The notes beneath the pieces are model-generated. The model did not search any database. It was not told where the DNA came from and worked only from the letters and a program-made list of their open reading frames with translations. A stretch of 64,000 bases of DNA, from contig NZ_LN999832.1 in assembly GCF_900048035.1 (NCBI RefSeq), positions 558,001 through 622,000 of the forward strand, in the 5' to 3' direction. Position 1 is the first letter of the stretch. Every line of letters begins with the position of its first letter. This document shows positions 45,803-57,631 of the stretch, piece after piece. The position numbers were made by a program, and so were the translations under genes. The DNA comes from Candidatus Gullanella endobia (lineage in GTDB: Bacteria > Pseudomonadota > Gammaproteobacteria > Enterobacterales > Enterobacteriaceae).

Positions 45803-46885
45803 TAAGCAAATTATTTACTACTAATAAATAGCATAGTTCTTTTATGTAGAGAATTTATAAAAACAATAGATATAAGTATTTAAATGATTGAGTTAGCCAA
45901 ATATAGTAAAAAATAGATTATGATGTAATAATTAATTTCTCTAATAGTATTTAAGATGATATTTCTTATCGGTTAATATAGAGCTTATAAATATATCGTC
46001 TTATCTATGAGATATTTCTTCGTTATGTCATATAACTCTAATAAATAAAGAGATATATGACATAACATACCAATGTGATTTTAAATTAAAAAATCTAGAT
46101 AATTTCTATTATGAAGACTCCTTAATAAAATTAATTTAAGTTTTTCTTAATTTTAAATAGCATTATCTTACTCGTTTTATAAAAAATAAATTTTAAAAAA
46201 AGTAATATTATATATAAAAATATTATATATAAAGAAATATAATAATAAGAAAAATAATTAATTTCTAATAAGATTATATTAACTAATGAAATTTAAAAAT
46301 TAAATCTGAATTAAAATATTTTCATTAATTAAAACATATTCACTAATATTCATGATTTTTAACATAAAAATAACGATTATTAACAATAAAATAATCAATA
46401 GCATATAATTATTTATAATTTATTCATAGTAGTGAAATATATAGAGAACATTAAAAATGTTAGTATATACCAACTAATAATCTATATGCTCTACTTGTAT
46501 ATTCCCATTTATCATCAATTAGTTTATAGTGAAGTCACTAATAAATATTTTAAATAAATATTTTAATATTAGTTTATTTTAAACTTTATGTATTAATAAT
46601 TTTTATTTTTAGTACTTGTATGTTAATCAAAAAAAAAGGAAAACTAAAATTAACAGTAGAAATAATCTAACATATTTATAATTTAATATATAAAGTATTT
46701 TCATTAAGAAAATTTTTAAATATGTAGGGTAGATTTTAAGATTATTTTTTGTCTCGAAAGAGCTAACGTTTTTATGTTACTCATCTAGATATAGTATACT
46801 GAGATCAGTTTTGTAACAAAACTTTTAGCATTGACTAATACTTATGCAATATATTATATTAATATATGATATTATTGAAAATATA
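45803..46885. other. 1.1-kb spacer after the alpha operon
   Basis: No gene was seen. E. coli has zntR, arfA, mscL, trkA and rsmB beyond rplQ; none is recognisable. A strong hairpin lies at 46022-46066. Confidence 0.65.
46022..46066. repeat. Long hairpin 220 bp after rplQ
   Basis: A 13-bp perfect stem (GTTATGTCATATA / TATATGACATAAC) continues inward with CTCT/AGAG after one mismatch. It may end alpha-operon transcripts, although it lacks a T-tract. Confidence 0.5.
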
Positions 46886-47689
46886 TTACCATTTATCATA
46901 GAAATGGTGAACCGGTCCAATACCTTTCCCTATATTTAGATCATCAGCATGTAATAGCGCCTGCTGTAACCAAGCTTTAGCTGCTTGTAACGTTTGTTGC
47001 CAGTTATTATATCGTGGACGAAGCGCGGCTAAAGCAGCAGATAGCGTACAACCTGTACCGTGGGTATGTTGAGTTGAAATTCTCATACTTTCTAGTCGTA
47101 ACTCATAATCGGAACTTATCAACCAATCCGGGCTTGAATTACTAGCTAAATGACCACCTTTCATAATTACTACTTGACAGCCTAATTTTAGTAGAGAGCG
47201 ACCTTGCTGACGCATCTGGTTCTCATTAATTGCTGGTGTACAACCAAGTAAAATAGCAGCTTCTGGCAGGTTTGGCGTAATAACTGATGCTAGTGGCAAG
47301 AGGAGATTTCGTAAACTACTCACTGCGTTCTTATCCAGTAGCAAATCGCCGCTCTTAGAAACCATGACAGTATCTAGTATCAACCAAGGTACAGTATATT
47401 TTTTAAGTTTTTCTGCTATTACATGGATAATAGAAGCCTGGCCGACCATACCAATTTTAGCACTATCAATACGAACATCGCTAAATACTGATTCCATTTG
47501 CATAGCGACAAAATCAGCACTGATAGGATAAACTAATTGAACTCCACGAGTGTTCTGTGCTACTAACGAAGTCACTATTGTAATACCATAAGCGCCGAGT
47601 GCTGAAAAAGTTTTTAAATCTGACTGAATACCTGCACCGCCGACTGGATCAGTTCCAGCAATAGATAGTATATGATATATTTTTTTCAT
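46886..47689 (-). CDS. thiD: Hydroxymethylpyrimidine/phosphomethylpyrimidine kinase ThiD
   Basis: ThiD phosphorylates HMP and HMP-P to HMP-PP for thiamine diphosphate synthesis. The 267 residues (E. coli 266) show the substrate-binding start SIAGTDPVGGAGIQSDLKTF, IGMVG, VLDTVMVSKSGD (here ILDTVMVSKSGD), TPNLPEAAILLG, VVIMKGGHL and the anion-hole HGTGCTLSAALAAL. The protein looks fully functional. In E. coli it pairs with thiM; no other thiamine gene is in this window, so the source of HMP (own synthesis elsewhere, host or co-symbiont) is open. It is isolated between two deserts. Confidence 0.96.
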   Translation of the reverse strand: MKKIYHILSIAGTDPVGGAGIQSDLKTFSALGAYGITIVTSLVAQNTRGVQLVYPISADFVAMQMESVFSDVRIDSAKIGMVGQASIIHVIAEKLKKYTVPWLILDTVMVSKSGDLLLDKNAVSSLRNLLLPLASVITPNLPEAAILLGCTPAINENQMRQQGRSLLKLGCQVVIMKGGHLASNSSPDWLISSDYELRLESMRISTQHTHGTGCTLSAALAALRPRYNNWQQTLQAAKAWLQQALLHADDLNIGKGIGPVHHFYDKW

Positions 47690-48537
47690 TATATATTCTT
47701 CATGTATGTATAAATATAATCATTCCATTGGAAAAATCATCTGTTCCATAATTAATAACTGTAAAAAATAAGATGTAATTAGTATTAGTCATATATATTA
47801 TTAACGAATAACTATTATAAAACTAAGAAGTGAATATTGCTTTTTTATAATTACTATTATTAGTATAATTACTATAGAACTATAGAGTTTCAATTTGTTT
47901 CTGTGTATTTAAGGATAAGCAAATATCAGATAAAGTTAATTAAAATAAATATTAATATAATATTAAATTACTTATTAAAATATTAAACAATATGTTATTT
48001 CTGATAATAATGCATTATAAATGCTTCCCCCCTATACGATAATTGTAAGGAGGAACTAACGTCTTTTTTAATATTGTATTAAAGTTGTAATTTTTATTAT
48101 ATCATTGATAATAAAACTATTTTTTAGTTTCTATCGAAATAGTGCTGATCTATTTAAAAGTAATAATGATGTTAGTGTTAATGACTGCATTACTACTTTG
48201 TATTATTATATAATTATTAGAGTGATACTTACTTAATACTTGACTAATCTATAATATTTAGAACAACAAAAACGTCTATTTATTATATACATACAGATAA
48301 AGTTGCTATCTATTTTATAGATAATATCATATTATTTAATATTAGTAATATGCTTAGTATTATGATTATAATTATTTTTTCTATCTTACCTACAGTGTAA
48401 TATTAACCATTATCAAAAATCTGCTAGATAATAACAGATCTAGTAAATCTAATCAAAAATTTCCTAATCATTTAACATTAATCTAAACCAGATTTTCTCT
48501 TAGAGCAAAGTTACTATTGATCTTGATAATAATCATA

Positions 48538-48582
48538 AACTACTATCGACAGTTCTAATTTTTAGAGCTATCGATAGTAGTT
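48538..48582. repeat. Long hairpin, about 20 pairs
   Basis: AACTACTATCGA pairs exactly with TCGATAGTAGTT. Inside, AGTTCTAA pairs with TTAGAGCT (one G-T pair). T-rich sequence follows on the plus strand. No gene is adjacent. Confidence 0.55.
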
Positions 48583-48828
48583 ATTTTGTAATTTTGATCA
48601 ATAATCAAGTAAGATTAGATATGTTATATAGATAATACTCAAATATGCTTGATTACTATCAATAGTTTTTGTTTTGTGATTTTAGATATTATCGTTAACT
48701 ATTTAATATAATTTTTATTTTTTGATAACTAAAATAAAGTAAATAATATATTATTTAAGCGGTCTATTAGCTTTTATAACTGATTATATTTTTTATAAAA
48801 ATATTATTACTAGCGATCACTAAATTAT

Positions 48829-48870
48829 TCAATTACTTTGATTTATAATATCAAAGTAATTGATTTTTTT
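48829..48870 (+). terminator. Orphan intrinsic terminator
   Basis: A perfect 14-bp stem (TCAATTACTTTGAT / ATCAAAGTAATTGA), a 7-nt loop and a TTTTTTT tail. It is the best terminator shape in the window, yet the nearest upstream plus-strand gene (rplQ) is 3 kb away. Confidence 0.7.
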
Positions 48871-51024
48871 GAAAATTTTACTAATTTAAAAACTAAATTA
48901 ATTTATCTATCGTTAGAAATCAGTATTTAAGATGTTCAGTTTACGAATTAAATATTATTATAATTAGTAAATTGTTTTATATTCTGATATCATTAATCAT
49001 TTATAATGATGACGTCATTTATCTAGTAATAGATTGAAAAATGAATATAAATATATAATAAATACTAATAGTTCTGTTAATAAATTTCTAGATTAGAGAA
49101 TCTAAGTTATAAAAATAGGATCGTTTTATCGATAAAAATGCGAAATATAAATAATAGACTAATACATAAAAACTATTTAATATATAGTCGTATAATTTAT
49201 GATAAAAATATATATATCTTTTAATAACTCTGAAAAGTTAATATAGATATTTATCAGTATCAATCAAATAATGATACTAATTATATTAATAATAATAAAA
49301 AGATAAAAAATAAATATTTTTATTATTAACTGACATTAATATTTTTTTAATTTTAAAAAAATAAATTAAAATATTTATATATTATTTTAGCTTAAATTCA
49401 GTTTTAGATTTTATTATTGAAATTATTATTAATATTACTATTGTTATTAGTTATAATACTAGTTTCATAACTATTGAATTCCATTTACAAGACTATTGCT
49501 ATCTTTTAATAGGTGTTATGAAATTAATTATGTTATAATAACTTATTTTAGATATATTATACTTAATCTTTTATTTTTCAGTAATAAATTAAAAATATAA
49601 TTTTAATAATACTAATTTCGTCTGAAACCGATATAATTTTCACTTCCTTGGTATCGTATTTACTTATCATGTTATTTGATATTAGAATGATCTTTTAGTA
49701 AAAAGACATTTTAGTATTATTTTAATTTCTTAAACTAAAAGATTTCAACAAATATAACAGAAAATATCATTATTATGAATAGTTTACTATTCAGAATTTT
49801 TTCTGATTTAAAACTTACTGACAGATATTAAAGGTTAATAATATACATATTTTATAGTTAGCATATTAATAATTTTAATAAAAGTTCCACACTTAATTTA
49901 GCTGCACTATAAATAGTATTTATAACTTAACTATAACTACTTTCTCTATAGAAATATTACTTTAATTAATTTTTATAAATTTAACATAACTAATTAAATC
50001 GTTTTTTCTATGATTATAAATGTTATTTTTAACCTATTTCACATAAAATTATTTGATATATTTTATGTTTTATAGCTAAAATTAGTAATTTTTAATAAAA
50101 TTATAACTTGAATAGAATTATAATAATTAAAATATAGATCTATTATATCTATCTAATTCGTTACTGTATTTGTTAAATTTTTGATAAAAATAGCAGTTTA
50201 TCTACATGGATTCATATAATGAATATATCTCATAAAATCATAAACAAATTTATGTTAATAATTTATTAGGATAGATCATAATTAGACTTAATATATAAAA
50301 CAATTTTTTGTTAAATGAAGATAAATAATAATAACATATTAAACTAAGCAAGATAATATTTTGCTATAAAAAATATTTTTAGAGTTTTATAGTGATCATT
50401 TTAATTGAAATAGTAAAAATAAATATTTATTTTCAACTCTAATTAATATTACTATTTCTAATTTAATTATATAAATACGTAATATATATTTTATATAATA
50501 TTTCTACCTTCTGCAAGCTGAAACATTTATTAAATATTTAATAAAATTATTGCTATTAATAAATACATAGAACGATAATTAGATAAAAATAAAATATTTT
50601 TCCTATTATTTTCTTATAAAATAAATTACTTAAACTCTATAATAATTTTATTAATATCAACTTTAATAAAACTTGATTTTATAAACTATTCTGATAATCG
50701 AATCTATAACAATATCGTTTTTTAATCATATTTTAGATTTAAATAATAATTATATATATAAATTACTAATTGACAGATTAGTAATTTCTTACTAGCATAA
50801 TTTTAATAGTTAACAACGCTACAGCTATTAGTTGGATGGTATTTAAATGCTGCATATCGTAGTAATTACAGCATATACTATTGTATATTTACAATATCTC
50901 TTCTGCTACTAAACTCACTAATAAGGTAAAGTTTATCTTTTTTATAAATTATCTTAAAATAGAGATTCTTTAACGTTTTATTTATTTTAATTTAATATTC
51001 TGAGATGTATATTTAATGTTATAT

Positions 51025-51588
51025 TTAGCATTTATGTTCAATATTTTCGATACGAGTATTTTGATACTCATGCTGAAAAAGGCACATACGCAACGTATTT
51101 CGATATTTTCCATTAATAAAAAACTCTTGAAGTAAAACTCCTTCCTGCTTGAAGCCCATTTTAGTATAAATATGAATAGCTTTCTTATTTTCTTCATCAA
51201 CGATTAAATACAATTTATGTAGATTAAGCACCATAAAACCGAAATTCATTGCCAAATGAGTTGCTATGCTGGCATAACCTTTACCCTGATGCTCAGGAGC
51301 TACTAAAATAGAAAACTCAGCTCGTCGATGAATATGATCGATATCTACTAACTCAACTAATCCAATGCTTACACCAAGTTTATCAATAATAAATCGACGT
51401 TCACTTATATTATGAATGTTCTTTTGATAAAGATCTTTCAACTCTAAATAAGCTTCATGTGGTTCTTCAAACCAATATCGCATCATTATCTCATTATTAT
51501 TAAGTTGATGAATAAAATGTAAATCTTCACGTTCCAAAGGACGAAGTTTGATATGATCATCCTCTGAATATTGTCTATATGATTCCAT
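51025..51588 (-). CDS. speG: Spermidine N1-acetyltransferase SpeG
   Basis: SpeG (GNAT family) acetylates spermidine and spermine to relieve polyamine excess. The 187 residues (E. coli 186) align throughout: [51 protein letters not shown], the acetyl-CoA loop [10 protein letters not shown] and [21 protein letters not shown]. The catalytic Tyr region (IYTKMGF) is present. No polyamine synthesis gene lies here, and speA and speB are missing from their E. coli position next to metK. An intact polyamine-detoxifying enzyme in a genome this reduced suggests the host cell supplies, or overloads it with, polyamines. Confidence 0.95.
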   Translation of the reverse strand: MESYRQYSEDDHIKLRPLEREDLHFIHQLNNNEIMMRYWFEEPHEAYLELKDLYQKNIHNISERRFIIDKLGVSIGLVELVDIDHIHRRAEFSILVAPEHQGKGYASIATHLAMNFGFMVLNLHKLYLIVDEENKKAIHIYTKMGFKQEGVLLQEFFINGKYRNTLRMCLFQHEYQNTRIENIEHKC

Positions 51589-54164
51589 TATTGTATTCTC
51601 AAAATACTTAAGTTAAAATATAATAAAATTTATTAAAATCAGCTATTTATAAAAAATAATGATAAAAATCTGAAATAATTATACAAATATTTAACACTAC
51701 TATAGTGTACATCATTATTATCAAAGATATAGACATAATAATAAAAATAATACATAATATAAATTAACTTACATAAGAAATATCTATAAGCATAGATTTG
51801 ATTATAGACTATAATAGAATGAGTAAAAATAACATTTCTTATTATAACTGAATAAGAATGTATTAGTTTTTATAAAAATTAGAAGATTCCTTAATTAGAA
51901 AGATACAAATAATTAGTACAATAACATAAATCAATAAATAGAGATAAGTTATAAATAATTCTAAAAATATCATTACATTATAAAATATAAAATTTTTGCC
52001 AATGAAAATAGTGTGATAAAACATATATTTTATATATAGAGATCTACATGAAAAGTTCATATACTAGTATACTTAAATTTTTAAAAATATAGTATTCACT
52101 ATATAATTATATGACGAATAAAGTTATTATTCGAGCAGAATGCTATAGAAAAATTATTAGCGGTAGTATTCTAAAATTAATATTAATCAATAATAATAAC
52201 TAGAGATTATTAAAACTACTGAGTAGATTATCATTGTTCTTGTTATTTTAAATAATATTAAAAATTAAAAACTAATATCATTAAATATTAATTTAATTCG
52301 ATAAAAAGTTATTATTATAAATATTTTCATCTAATTAGGTATAAAAAACTATAATAAATATCATAATTGCTATAATATAACTCTTAATTAAGATAATTTA
52401 ATACAAAATAAACAAATCTTTACGTATACTAAAAATATATTAACTAGATTTATATTAACTTTTCTATAGAAAAGTATATTAATTTATTTTTAGAAAATTG
52501 AGTAAGATAGTGATTATTAGTTAATTATGATATAATTAATTTTTATTTTATTTATTAGTTATAGATAACACTGAGAAAATAAACTTCTCAATAAATAGAT
52601 AATAATTTTATATTTCTTTCATGTTTTATTTTTTAAAAAACTAAAATTAAATTACTTAATTACTTCTCTATTTTATCTATTTATAAGTTCATCATTGATA
52701 TCATCATATTCAATTTATATATAGCAGTAAATAAACTAATTTATGTTTCTATAGTATTTACTAATGTCAATATTTTATGAAATACTGGTATTAACTTATT
52801 CTATTTGTATAAATAGCTATTGTTTAATTTTTTAATATTACTATTTATAGTAATTAATATTTTTATATGAAAGTATTTTTATTTTTATAAAATTACATTT
52901 TTATTTTTAATTTTATAAACTTTCTATTAAAATTTATAAAAATTTTGACATTATAAATTTAATATTGAATTACGATGTATTTATTTTTTTGATCTATTTT
53001 TATCGACTATAAACAATTCTGTTTTTTGTTAGAATTTATTGGATTATATAATATCTTAAAATATATTTCATCATACTATTCTATGTTAATATTCGATATT
53101 GTTTCTATTTTATTTACAACTACTTAATGACTCTTTTATTAACCAATAAAAATATATTATAAATATTTACCTTACTAATTAAAATAATATAGATTTTTAT
53201 TTTTATAAATTTTAATGGCTGCCTGTATTATCATTAGTTGATTGATTTCATTAAAAAAAGATATTATTCTCGCCGATCTTTTGTTAAAAAAATCAAATCG
53301 TATACTAATACGATTTAGATAATTAATTAGAAAATCTGTTCTTTGTATAAATTAACTTATTGGAATATGTTATATCAACTTGATATTTATAATAACAAAA
53401 GGAGATATTTATTATAAATATTTAGTAAAATCTACTCTAGATGAAAATATTTTAAAAGTACAAACTAAAATATTTATTGAAATTAAAAAATAAATGTTCT
53501 TGATAAATAACTTATAAAAGCTTATAGATATTTTATATTTTCTAAAAAATATTATAGTGCAATAGTAAATGTGAGGGGGATTTAGGAAATGCTATGCTAG
53601 CTAGATAATTTTGTCATTTATTATTTTTATCTCTAACTTTATTAATTATATATATTGATAAAGTATATCAATATAACTTGAATGTTATTAAACAAAATTA
53701 ATTTTTGGATTAATTGCGCTATTCTTCTTTATTTAACGTTAATTTCTATTTGTATAGAATACGATAATCTATTTTTTCTTCTATTATAGAAGAACTATAA
53801 TCTATTAACTATTATTAAAAAAAACATAAATTCATTATCCACATAAGTAACAAAATCAACTAAAGAGTTAGCATAATAGTCTTTATTACGAATATATACA
53901 ACGCTAAATCTAGCGTTTGTTTAATAACAAGTTAATTATATAATATACCAATTATTTTAACATGGGTTTAGCTATTTGACAGTATAGATTGTTAGAAAAT
54001 ATAAGGCATTAAATTAAGAATCATTATCTTTCTATAATAGAATATTATTTTTATAACTGTTTCACTAATCTAATTAGAAAAATACCTTATTTCACCATTT
54101 AACTTTTTTATTATAAATATAAGTATAATATTAAAAATTAATCTATTCTAGTGAGAATATCAAG
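51589..54164. other. 2.6-kb gene desert
   Basis: No gene or readable remnant was found. The DNA is almost entirely A/T, apart from a short G-run at 53573-53579 (GAGGGGG). Confidence 0.7.
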
Positions 54165-55172
54165 ATGCTGATTCCAAAACCCTATTTGCTTTTTCTTGGC
54201 GATATTACAGACCCCTTAGCAGAGAAAACTGCGCGTGGTATCCAGGTTTGGCGTCCAGATTATTGTCTTGGTCAATTGCGGTTACCAGGTTGTACGGTTT
54301 CCCTTGGTCTAGATGATTTCTCTGTTGAAGCAGCCTGGGCAGCTGGCGCTAAAACATTGGTTCTTGGCGTAGCAAATGCTGGTGGTTTTTTACCTCAACA
54401 TTGGATTGATACAATACGTTCTGCCATTTGTACTGGTATGAATGTTGTTAGCGGTCTACATGAAAAATTATCTTCAATGCCTGAATTAGCAAAATTGGCG
54501 AAACAACGGGGTGTTACGTTATTTGATATTCGCCATATACGGCCAAATTTAAGAGTTGGAAATGGGAAACAGCGTAGCGGTAAGCGCATTTTAACAGTAG
54601 GGACTGATTGTTCAGTAGGAAAGATGTATGCTTCATTAGCATTAGAAGAAGATATGCGGAAACGCGGTATGGATGTTAATTTTCGTGCTACTGGCCAAAC
54701 CGGTATCTTGATAGCCGGGGAAGGAATTGCTATAGACGCCATAGTAGCTGATTTTATCTCTGGTGCTGTGGAAGCATTATCCCCGGCTAATAATATTAAT
54801 CATTGGGATATTATCGAAGGACAAGGATCTTTGTTTCATCCTTCTTATGCTGGAGTTAGTATGGGTCTACTTCATGGAGCTCAGCCACAATGGTTAGTAA
54901 TGTGTCATGAGATGAATCGTCTACACATGCGTCATCTTCCACATCAACCGATGGTAAAATTAGATGTATGCGTAGATGCTAATTTGCGTGCAGCAGCAGT
55001 CACATGTCGTAACGTTAAATTAGCAGGGTTCGCTATTAACACCTCCAACGTTAGTAATTCAAAAGCTCGTAACTATTGTCATCTTTTAAGAAAAAGATTC
55101 GGTGTACCAGCAACTGATCCATTACGATTTGGTATTGGTGAAATTACTACTCTACTCCAAAAGCAAACGTAA
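54165..55172 (+). CDS. DUF1611 family protein (DgcN-like, possible D-glutamate N-acetyltransferase)
   Basis: The 335 residues form the two-part DUF1611 architecture. The N-terminal domain (about 1-135) has KPYLLFLGDITDPLAEKTARG and LVLGVANAGGFLP. The C-terminal P-loop-like domain (about 140-335) has VGTDCSVGKMYASLAL at 145-160, TGQTGILIAGEGIAID, and EGQGSLFHPSYAG near 218-230. Members of the family characterised as DgcN are reported to N-acetylate D-glutamate, and these genes often neighbour a dipeptide epimerase gene (dgcA/ycjG type). No such partner is seen here. The frame is intact and its coding sequence is visibly richer in G+C than the DNA around it. It has no E. coli positional counterpart. 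Substrate assignment is tentative. Confidence 0.8.
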   Translation: MLIPKPYLLFLGDITDPLAEKTARGIQVWRPDYCLGQLRLPGCTVSLGLDDFSVEAAWAAGAKTLVLGVANAGGFLPQHWIDTIRSAICTGMNVVSGLHEKLSSMPELAKLAKQRGVTLFDIRHIRPNLRVGNGKQRSGKRILTVGTDCSVGKMYASLALEEDMRKRGMDVNFRATGQTGILIAGEGIAIDAIVADFISGAVEALSPANNINHWDIIEGQGSLFHPSYAGVSMGLLHGAQPQWLVMCHEMNRLHMRHLPHQPMVKLDVCVDANLRAAAVTCRNVKLAGFAINTSNVSNSKARNYCHLLRKRFGVPATDPLRFGIGEITTLLQKQT

Positions 55173-56072
55173 ATACTACATTTTAATGATTAAAATGATA
55201 AATCTGAAATTAATTCAACTGAAAAATTTATTATACAGATATAAATAACAAATAGCATATAGATATTTAGTAATGAAATAATTATTTATTATTTTTACAA
55301 CATTAATAATATAACATCAATTATGTTTTAACTAATGTTTATTAATTACAGTAGCACTGTAATGTTAAAGTATATCTATTTATCTAATAAAACCAAAGAT
55401 TACTGAATAGGTTAAGATTCATTTATTAATATGATAGCAATATATTATTATATAAGCTAAATATAGATCATTAACAAACTAGTATTATTCACGCTATATG
55501 ACTGACTAACTATATTTTTCACAGATTTTATTTTAATGTTAATAGTATTTGGAACGTAATTATACTATTAAAATTATAGTAAATATAAATATATCTTCAA
55601 GATAATAAATAATAATCAATAATCTGCTATTAGTCTAACATAATAAGAAAATTGAACTTTATTATAAAAAATAAGATTTAATTATTAATAAAGCTTATTT
55701 GTAAAATAATTTAAAGGTTTATTAGAATGATAATATAAAAATTAAGAAAGATTTGCTAAAAATATAAACACTGCTATTTGCTTATAGCAAATTAATTATT
55801 CATAATATATTAAAATATCATATAGCACATTTAGCATTTTAATATTAGCGTAGGTAATGTTCGAAGGAAAATTTTTTAAATAGTTTTAAACATAAATCTA
55901 TTACTTTTTGTCGAATAAAAGTAATTGAATTATGAATAATAAAAATATTTGAATAAAGGCATATTAAGCTTAATAGATAACAAAAATTTCTCTTTTATAT
56001 TATTGAAAATAAAATTATATTATCTTTTCTACAAAGAATTTTCTATTGTAATAATAAATCATTTTTAATATA
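55173..56072. other. 0.9-kb gene-less spacer
   Basis: No gene was seen. A small stem (ATTTGCT, loop TAT, AGCAAAT) occurs near 55777-55793. Confidence 0.6.
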
Positions 56073-56546
56073 TCAATGTATATGTAGTTTATTTTTTTCA
56101 AAAACTAAATTTTCCATTTTCTGATAGGAATTTTCATATCCAGGAATACTGAATAGTATTATCAGAATAATCCACTTGAGATCATCAAGATTAAATTCTG
56201 TTATGTCTAGTGCCATTACACGATCAATAACCATCTCACGTGTTTCAAAATTTAATACTTGAATTTGTTCAAGAAATAACAAAAAACCGCGACAATCAGT
56301 ATCTAGAAAGTGACTTTCTTCATCAGTATAAATACGCATAGTAAGTGAATCAGAATGTAGTATAAAAGTTCTATCTATCCCATCCTGTAAATCTATGAGT
56401 TTTTCTAGCCAGTTTAATGCATTAAAAATATCATCTTGATGAAAACCAGCTTGAGTAAGGTCATCAGTTAGTTTATCCTGATCTATACACACTTCTAGTT
56501 CATTATATATATATGTTTCAAATAAATATATTAATACGTCGAACAT
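56073..56546 (-). CDS. smg: Smg protein (DUF494 family)
   Basis: The 157 residues equal E. coli Smg. [13 protein letters not shown], the segment [22 protein letters not shown] and [30 protein letters not shown] are diagnostic. The biochemical role of Smg is not established; it is predicted to be cytoplasmic and helical. It is divergent from def, the E. coli arrangement except that dprA, normally between them, is gone. TAGGG precedes the start. Its survival next to def-fmt in a genome that discarded so much suggests an important role. Confidence 0.94.
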   Translation of the reverse strand: MFDVLIYLFETYIYNELEVCIDQDKLTDDLTQAGFHQDDIFNALNWLEKLIDLQDGIDRTFILHSDSLTMRIYTDEESHFLDTDCRGFLLFLEQIQVLNFETREMVIDRVMALDITEFNLDDLKWIILIILFSIPGYENSYQKMENLVFEKNKLHIH

Positions 56547-57097
56547 GGCTTGCCCTACTTAATCTTATATAGCTGCCAGGTACAACTGCGATCTATTCTT
56601 ATTAAATTAAATTTGAATAGTTTTACTGCAATTTTTAGTATAGATTAGTTAGAATATTTAAAAAAGATATAAAAGATGCAATCTATAAATCATAGGTTAT
56701 CTAACATATCGAAAAATAGCAATTTAACTTTGCATTCTATTACAGAAATAATTTTAATTTTATTAAATATAAATTATTTTATATCACTATAAAATTTTTT
56801 AAATATCTTTTATGACGAATAATAAATTCAGATAGAACAAGATAAAAATTCTTCTAATCTTATTTAAAAATACAATACGCCTAGCCTGTGTAGATAATGT
56901 AAAATAGTAAGTGTATACTAACTTAGTTTATACAGATAGAAACGTATGGTCTCCAGTTTATTAAAAATAGTATTTTAATTACTAGCTTTATTTTAGATGA
57001 TAGATATCTATATCGTCTAATACTATCAATCCTCATTAAAAATATTTAAAATAAAATTAAACATAGATTGTATACTGAGATAAAGATTTAGATTATT
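56547..57097. other. Divergent spacer smg-def (dprA lost)
   Basis: In E. coli dprA lies here. No trace of it is readable. Promoters for both divergent genes are expected, but none is convincing by eye in this AT-rich DNA. Confidence 0.55.
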
Positions 57098-57592
57098 ATG
57101 ACATTATTACAATTGTTATATTATCCAGATAAACGATTACGCAAAATCGCCAAACCTGTTGTTAACGTTAACGATACTATCCAAAATATTATTAGTGATA
57201 TGTTTGATACTATGTACGCTAAAGATGGCATCGGTTTGGCTGCTACTCAAGTCGATATTCACCAGCAAATTATTGTAATCGATATCTCTGAAGATCATAA
57301 TCAGCGCCTAGTATTAATCAATCCAAAATTATTGGAGAAAAGCGGAAAAACTGCCATTGATGAAGGATGTTTGTCAGTTCCTAATCAACGTCATTTCATT
57401 TCTCGCGCTAAAAAAATAAAGATAAGGTCGCTGGATAGCGCTGGTAATATTTTCGAGTTTAAAGCAGATGATCTATTAGCAATATGCATCCAACATGAGA
57501 TGGATCATTTAGTCGGTAAGCTATTTATCGATTACTTGTCGCCTATAAAACGTCAACGTATTCATCAAAAAATAAAAAATTGGCACGTGTAA
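57098..57592 (+). CDS. def: Peptide deformylase
   Basis: Def removes the formyl group from nascent proteins. The three family motifs are intact: GIGLAATQV (about 44-52), EGCLSVP with the metal-binding Cys (about 89-95) and QHEMDHL with two metal-binding His and the catalytic Glu (about 132-138). The 164 residues are 5 fewer than E. coli, and the C-terminal tail after HQKIKNWHV is shortened. It forms an operon with fmt 39 bp downstream, as in most bacteria. Confidence 0.97.
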   Translation: MTLLQLLYYPDKRLRKIAKPVVNVNDTIQNIISDMFDTMYAKDGIGLAATQVDIHQQIIVIDISEDHNQRLVLINPKLLEKSGKTAIDEGCLSVPNQRHFISRAKKIKIRSLDSAGNIFEFKADDLLAICIQHEMDHLVGKLFIDYLSPIKRQRIHQKIKNWHV

Positions 57593-57631
57593 CTATATGG
57601 GTTTAAATAGCCTGAGATTATAGGAAATATT

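Larger units (their letters stand above)
47690..51024. other. 3.3-kb gene desert, the longest in the window
   Basis: No gene, tRNA or readable pseudogene was found. Signals that stand out are a GC islet at 48025-48055, a long hairpin at 48538-48582 and a textbook intrinsic terminator at 48829-48870. The remainder is extremely A+T-rich. Confidence 0.7.

Noticed and set aside
51863-52060. 65-codon hydrophobic minus-strand frame
   Set aside because: Composition (Ile, Leu, Phe, Tyr) is what random AT-rich DNA gives. There is no ribosome-binding site and no family resemblance.
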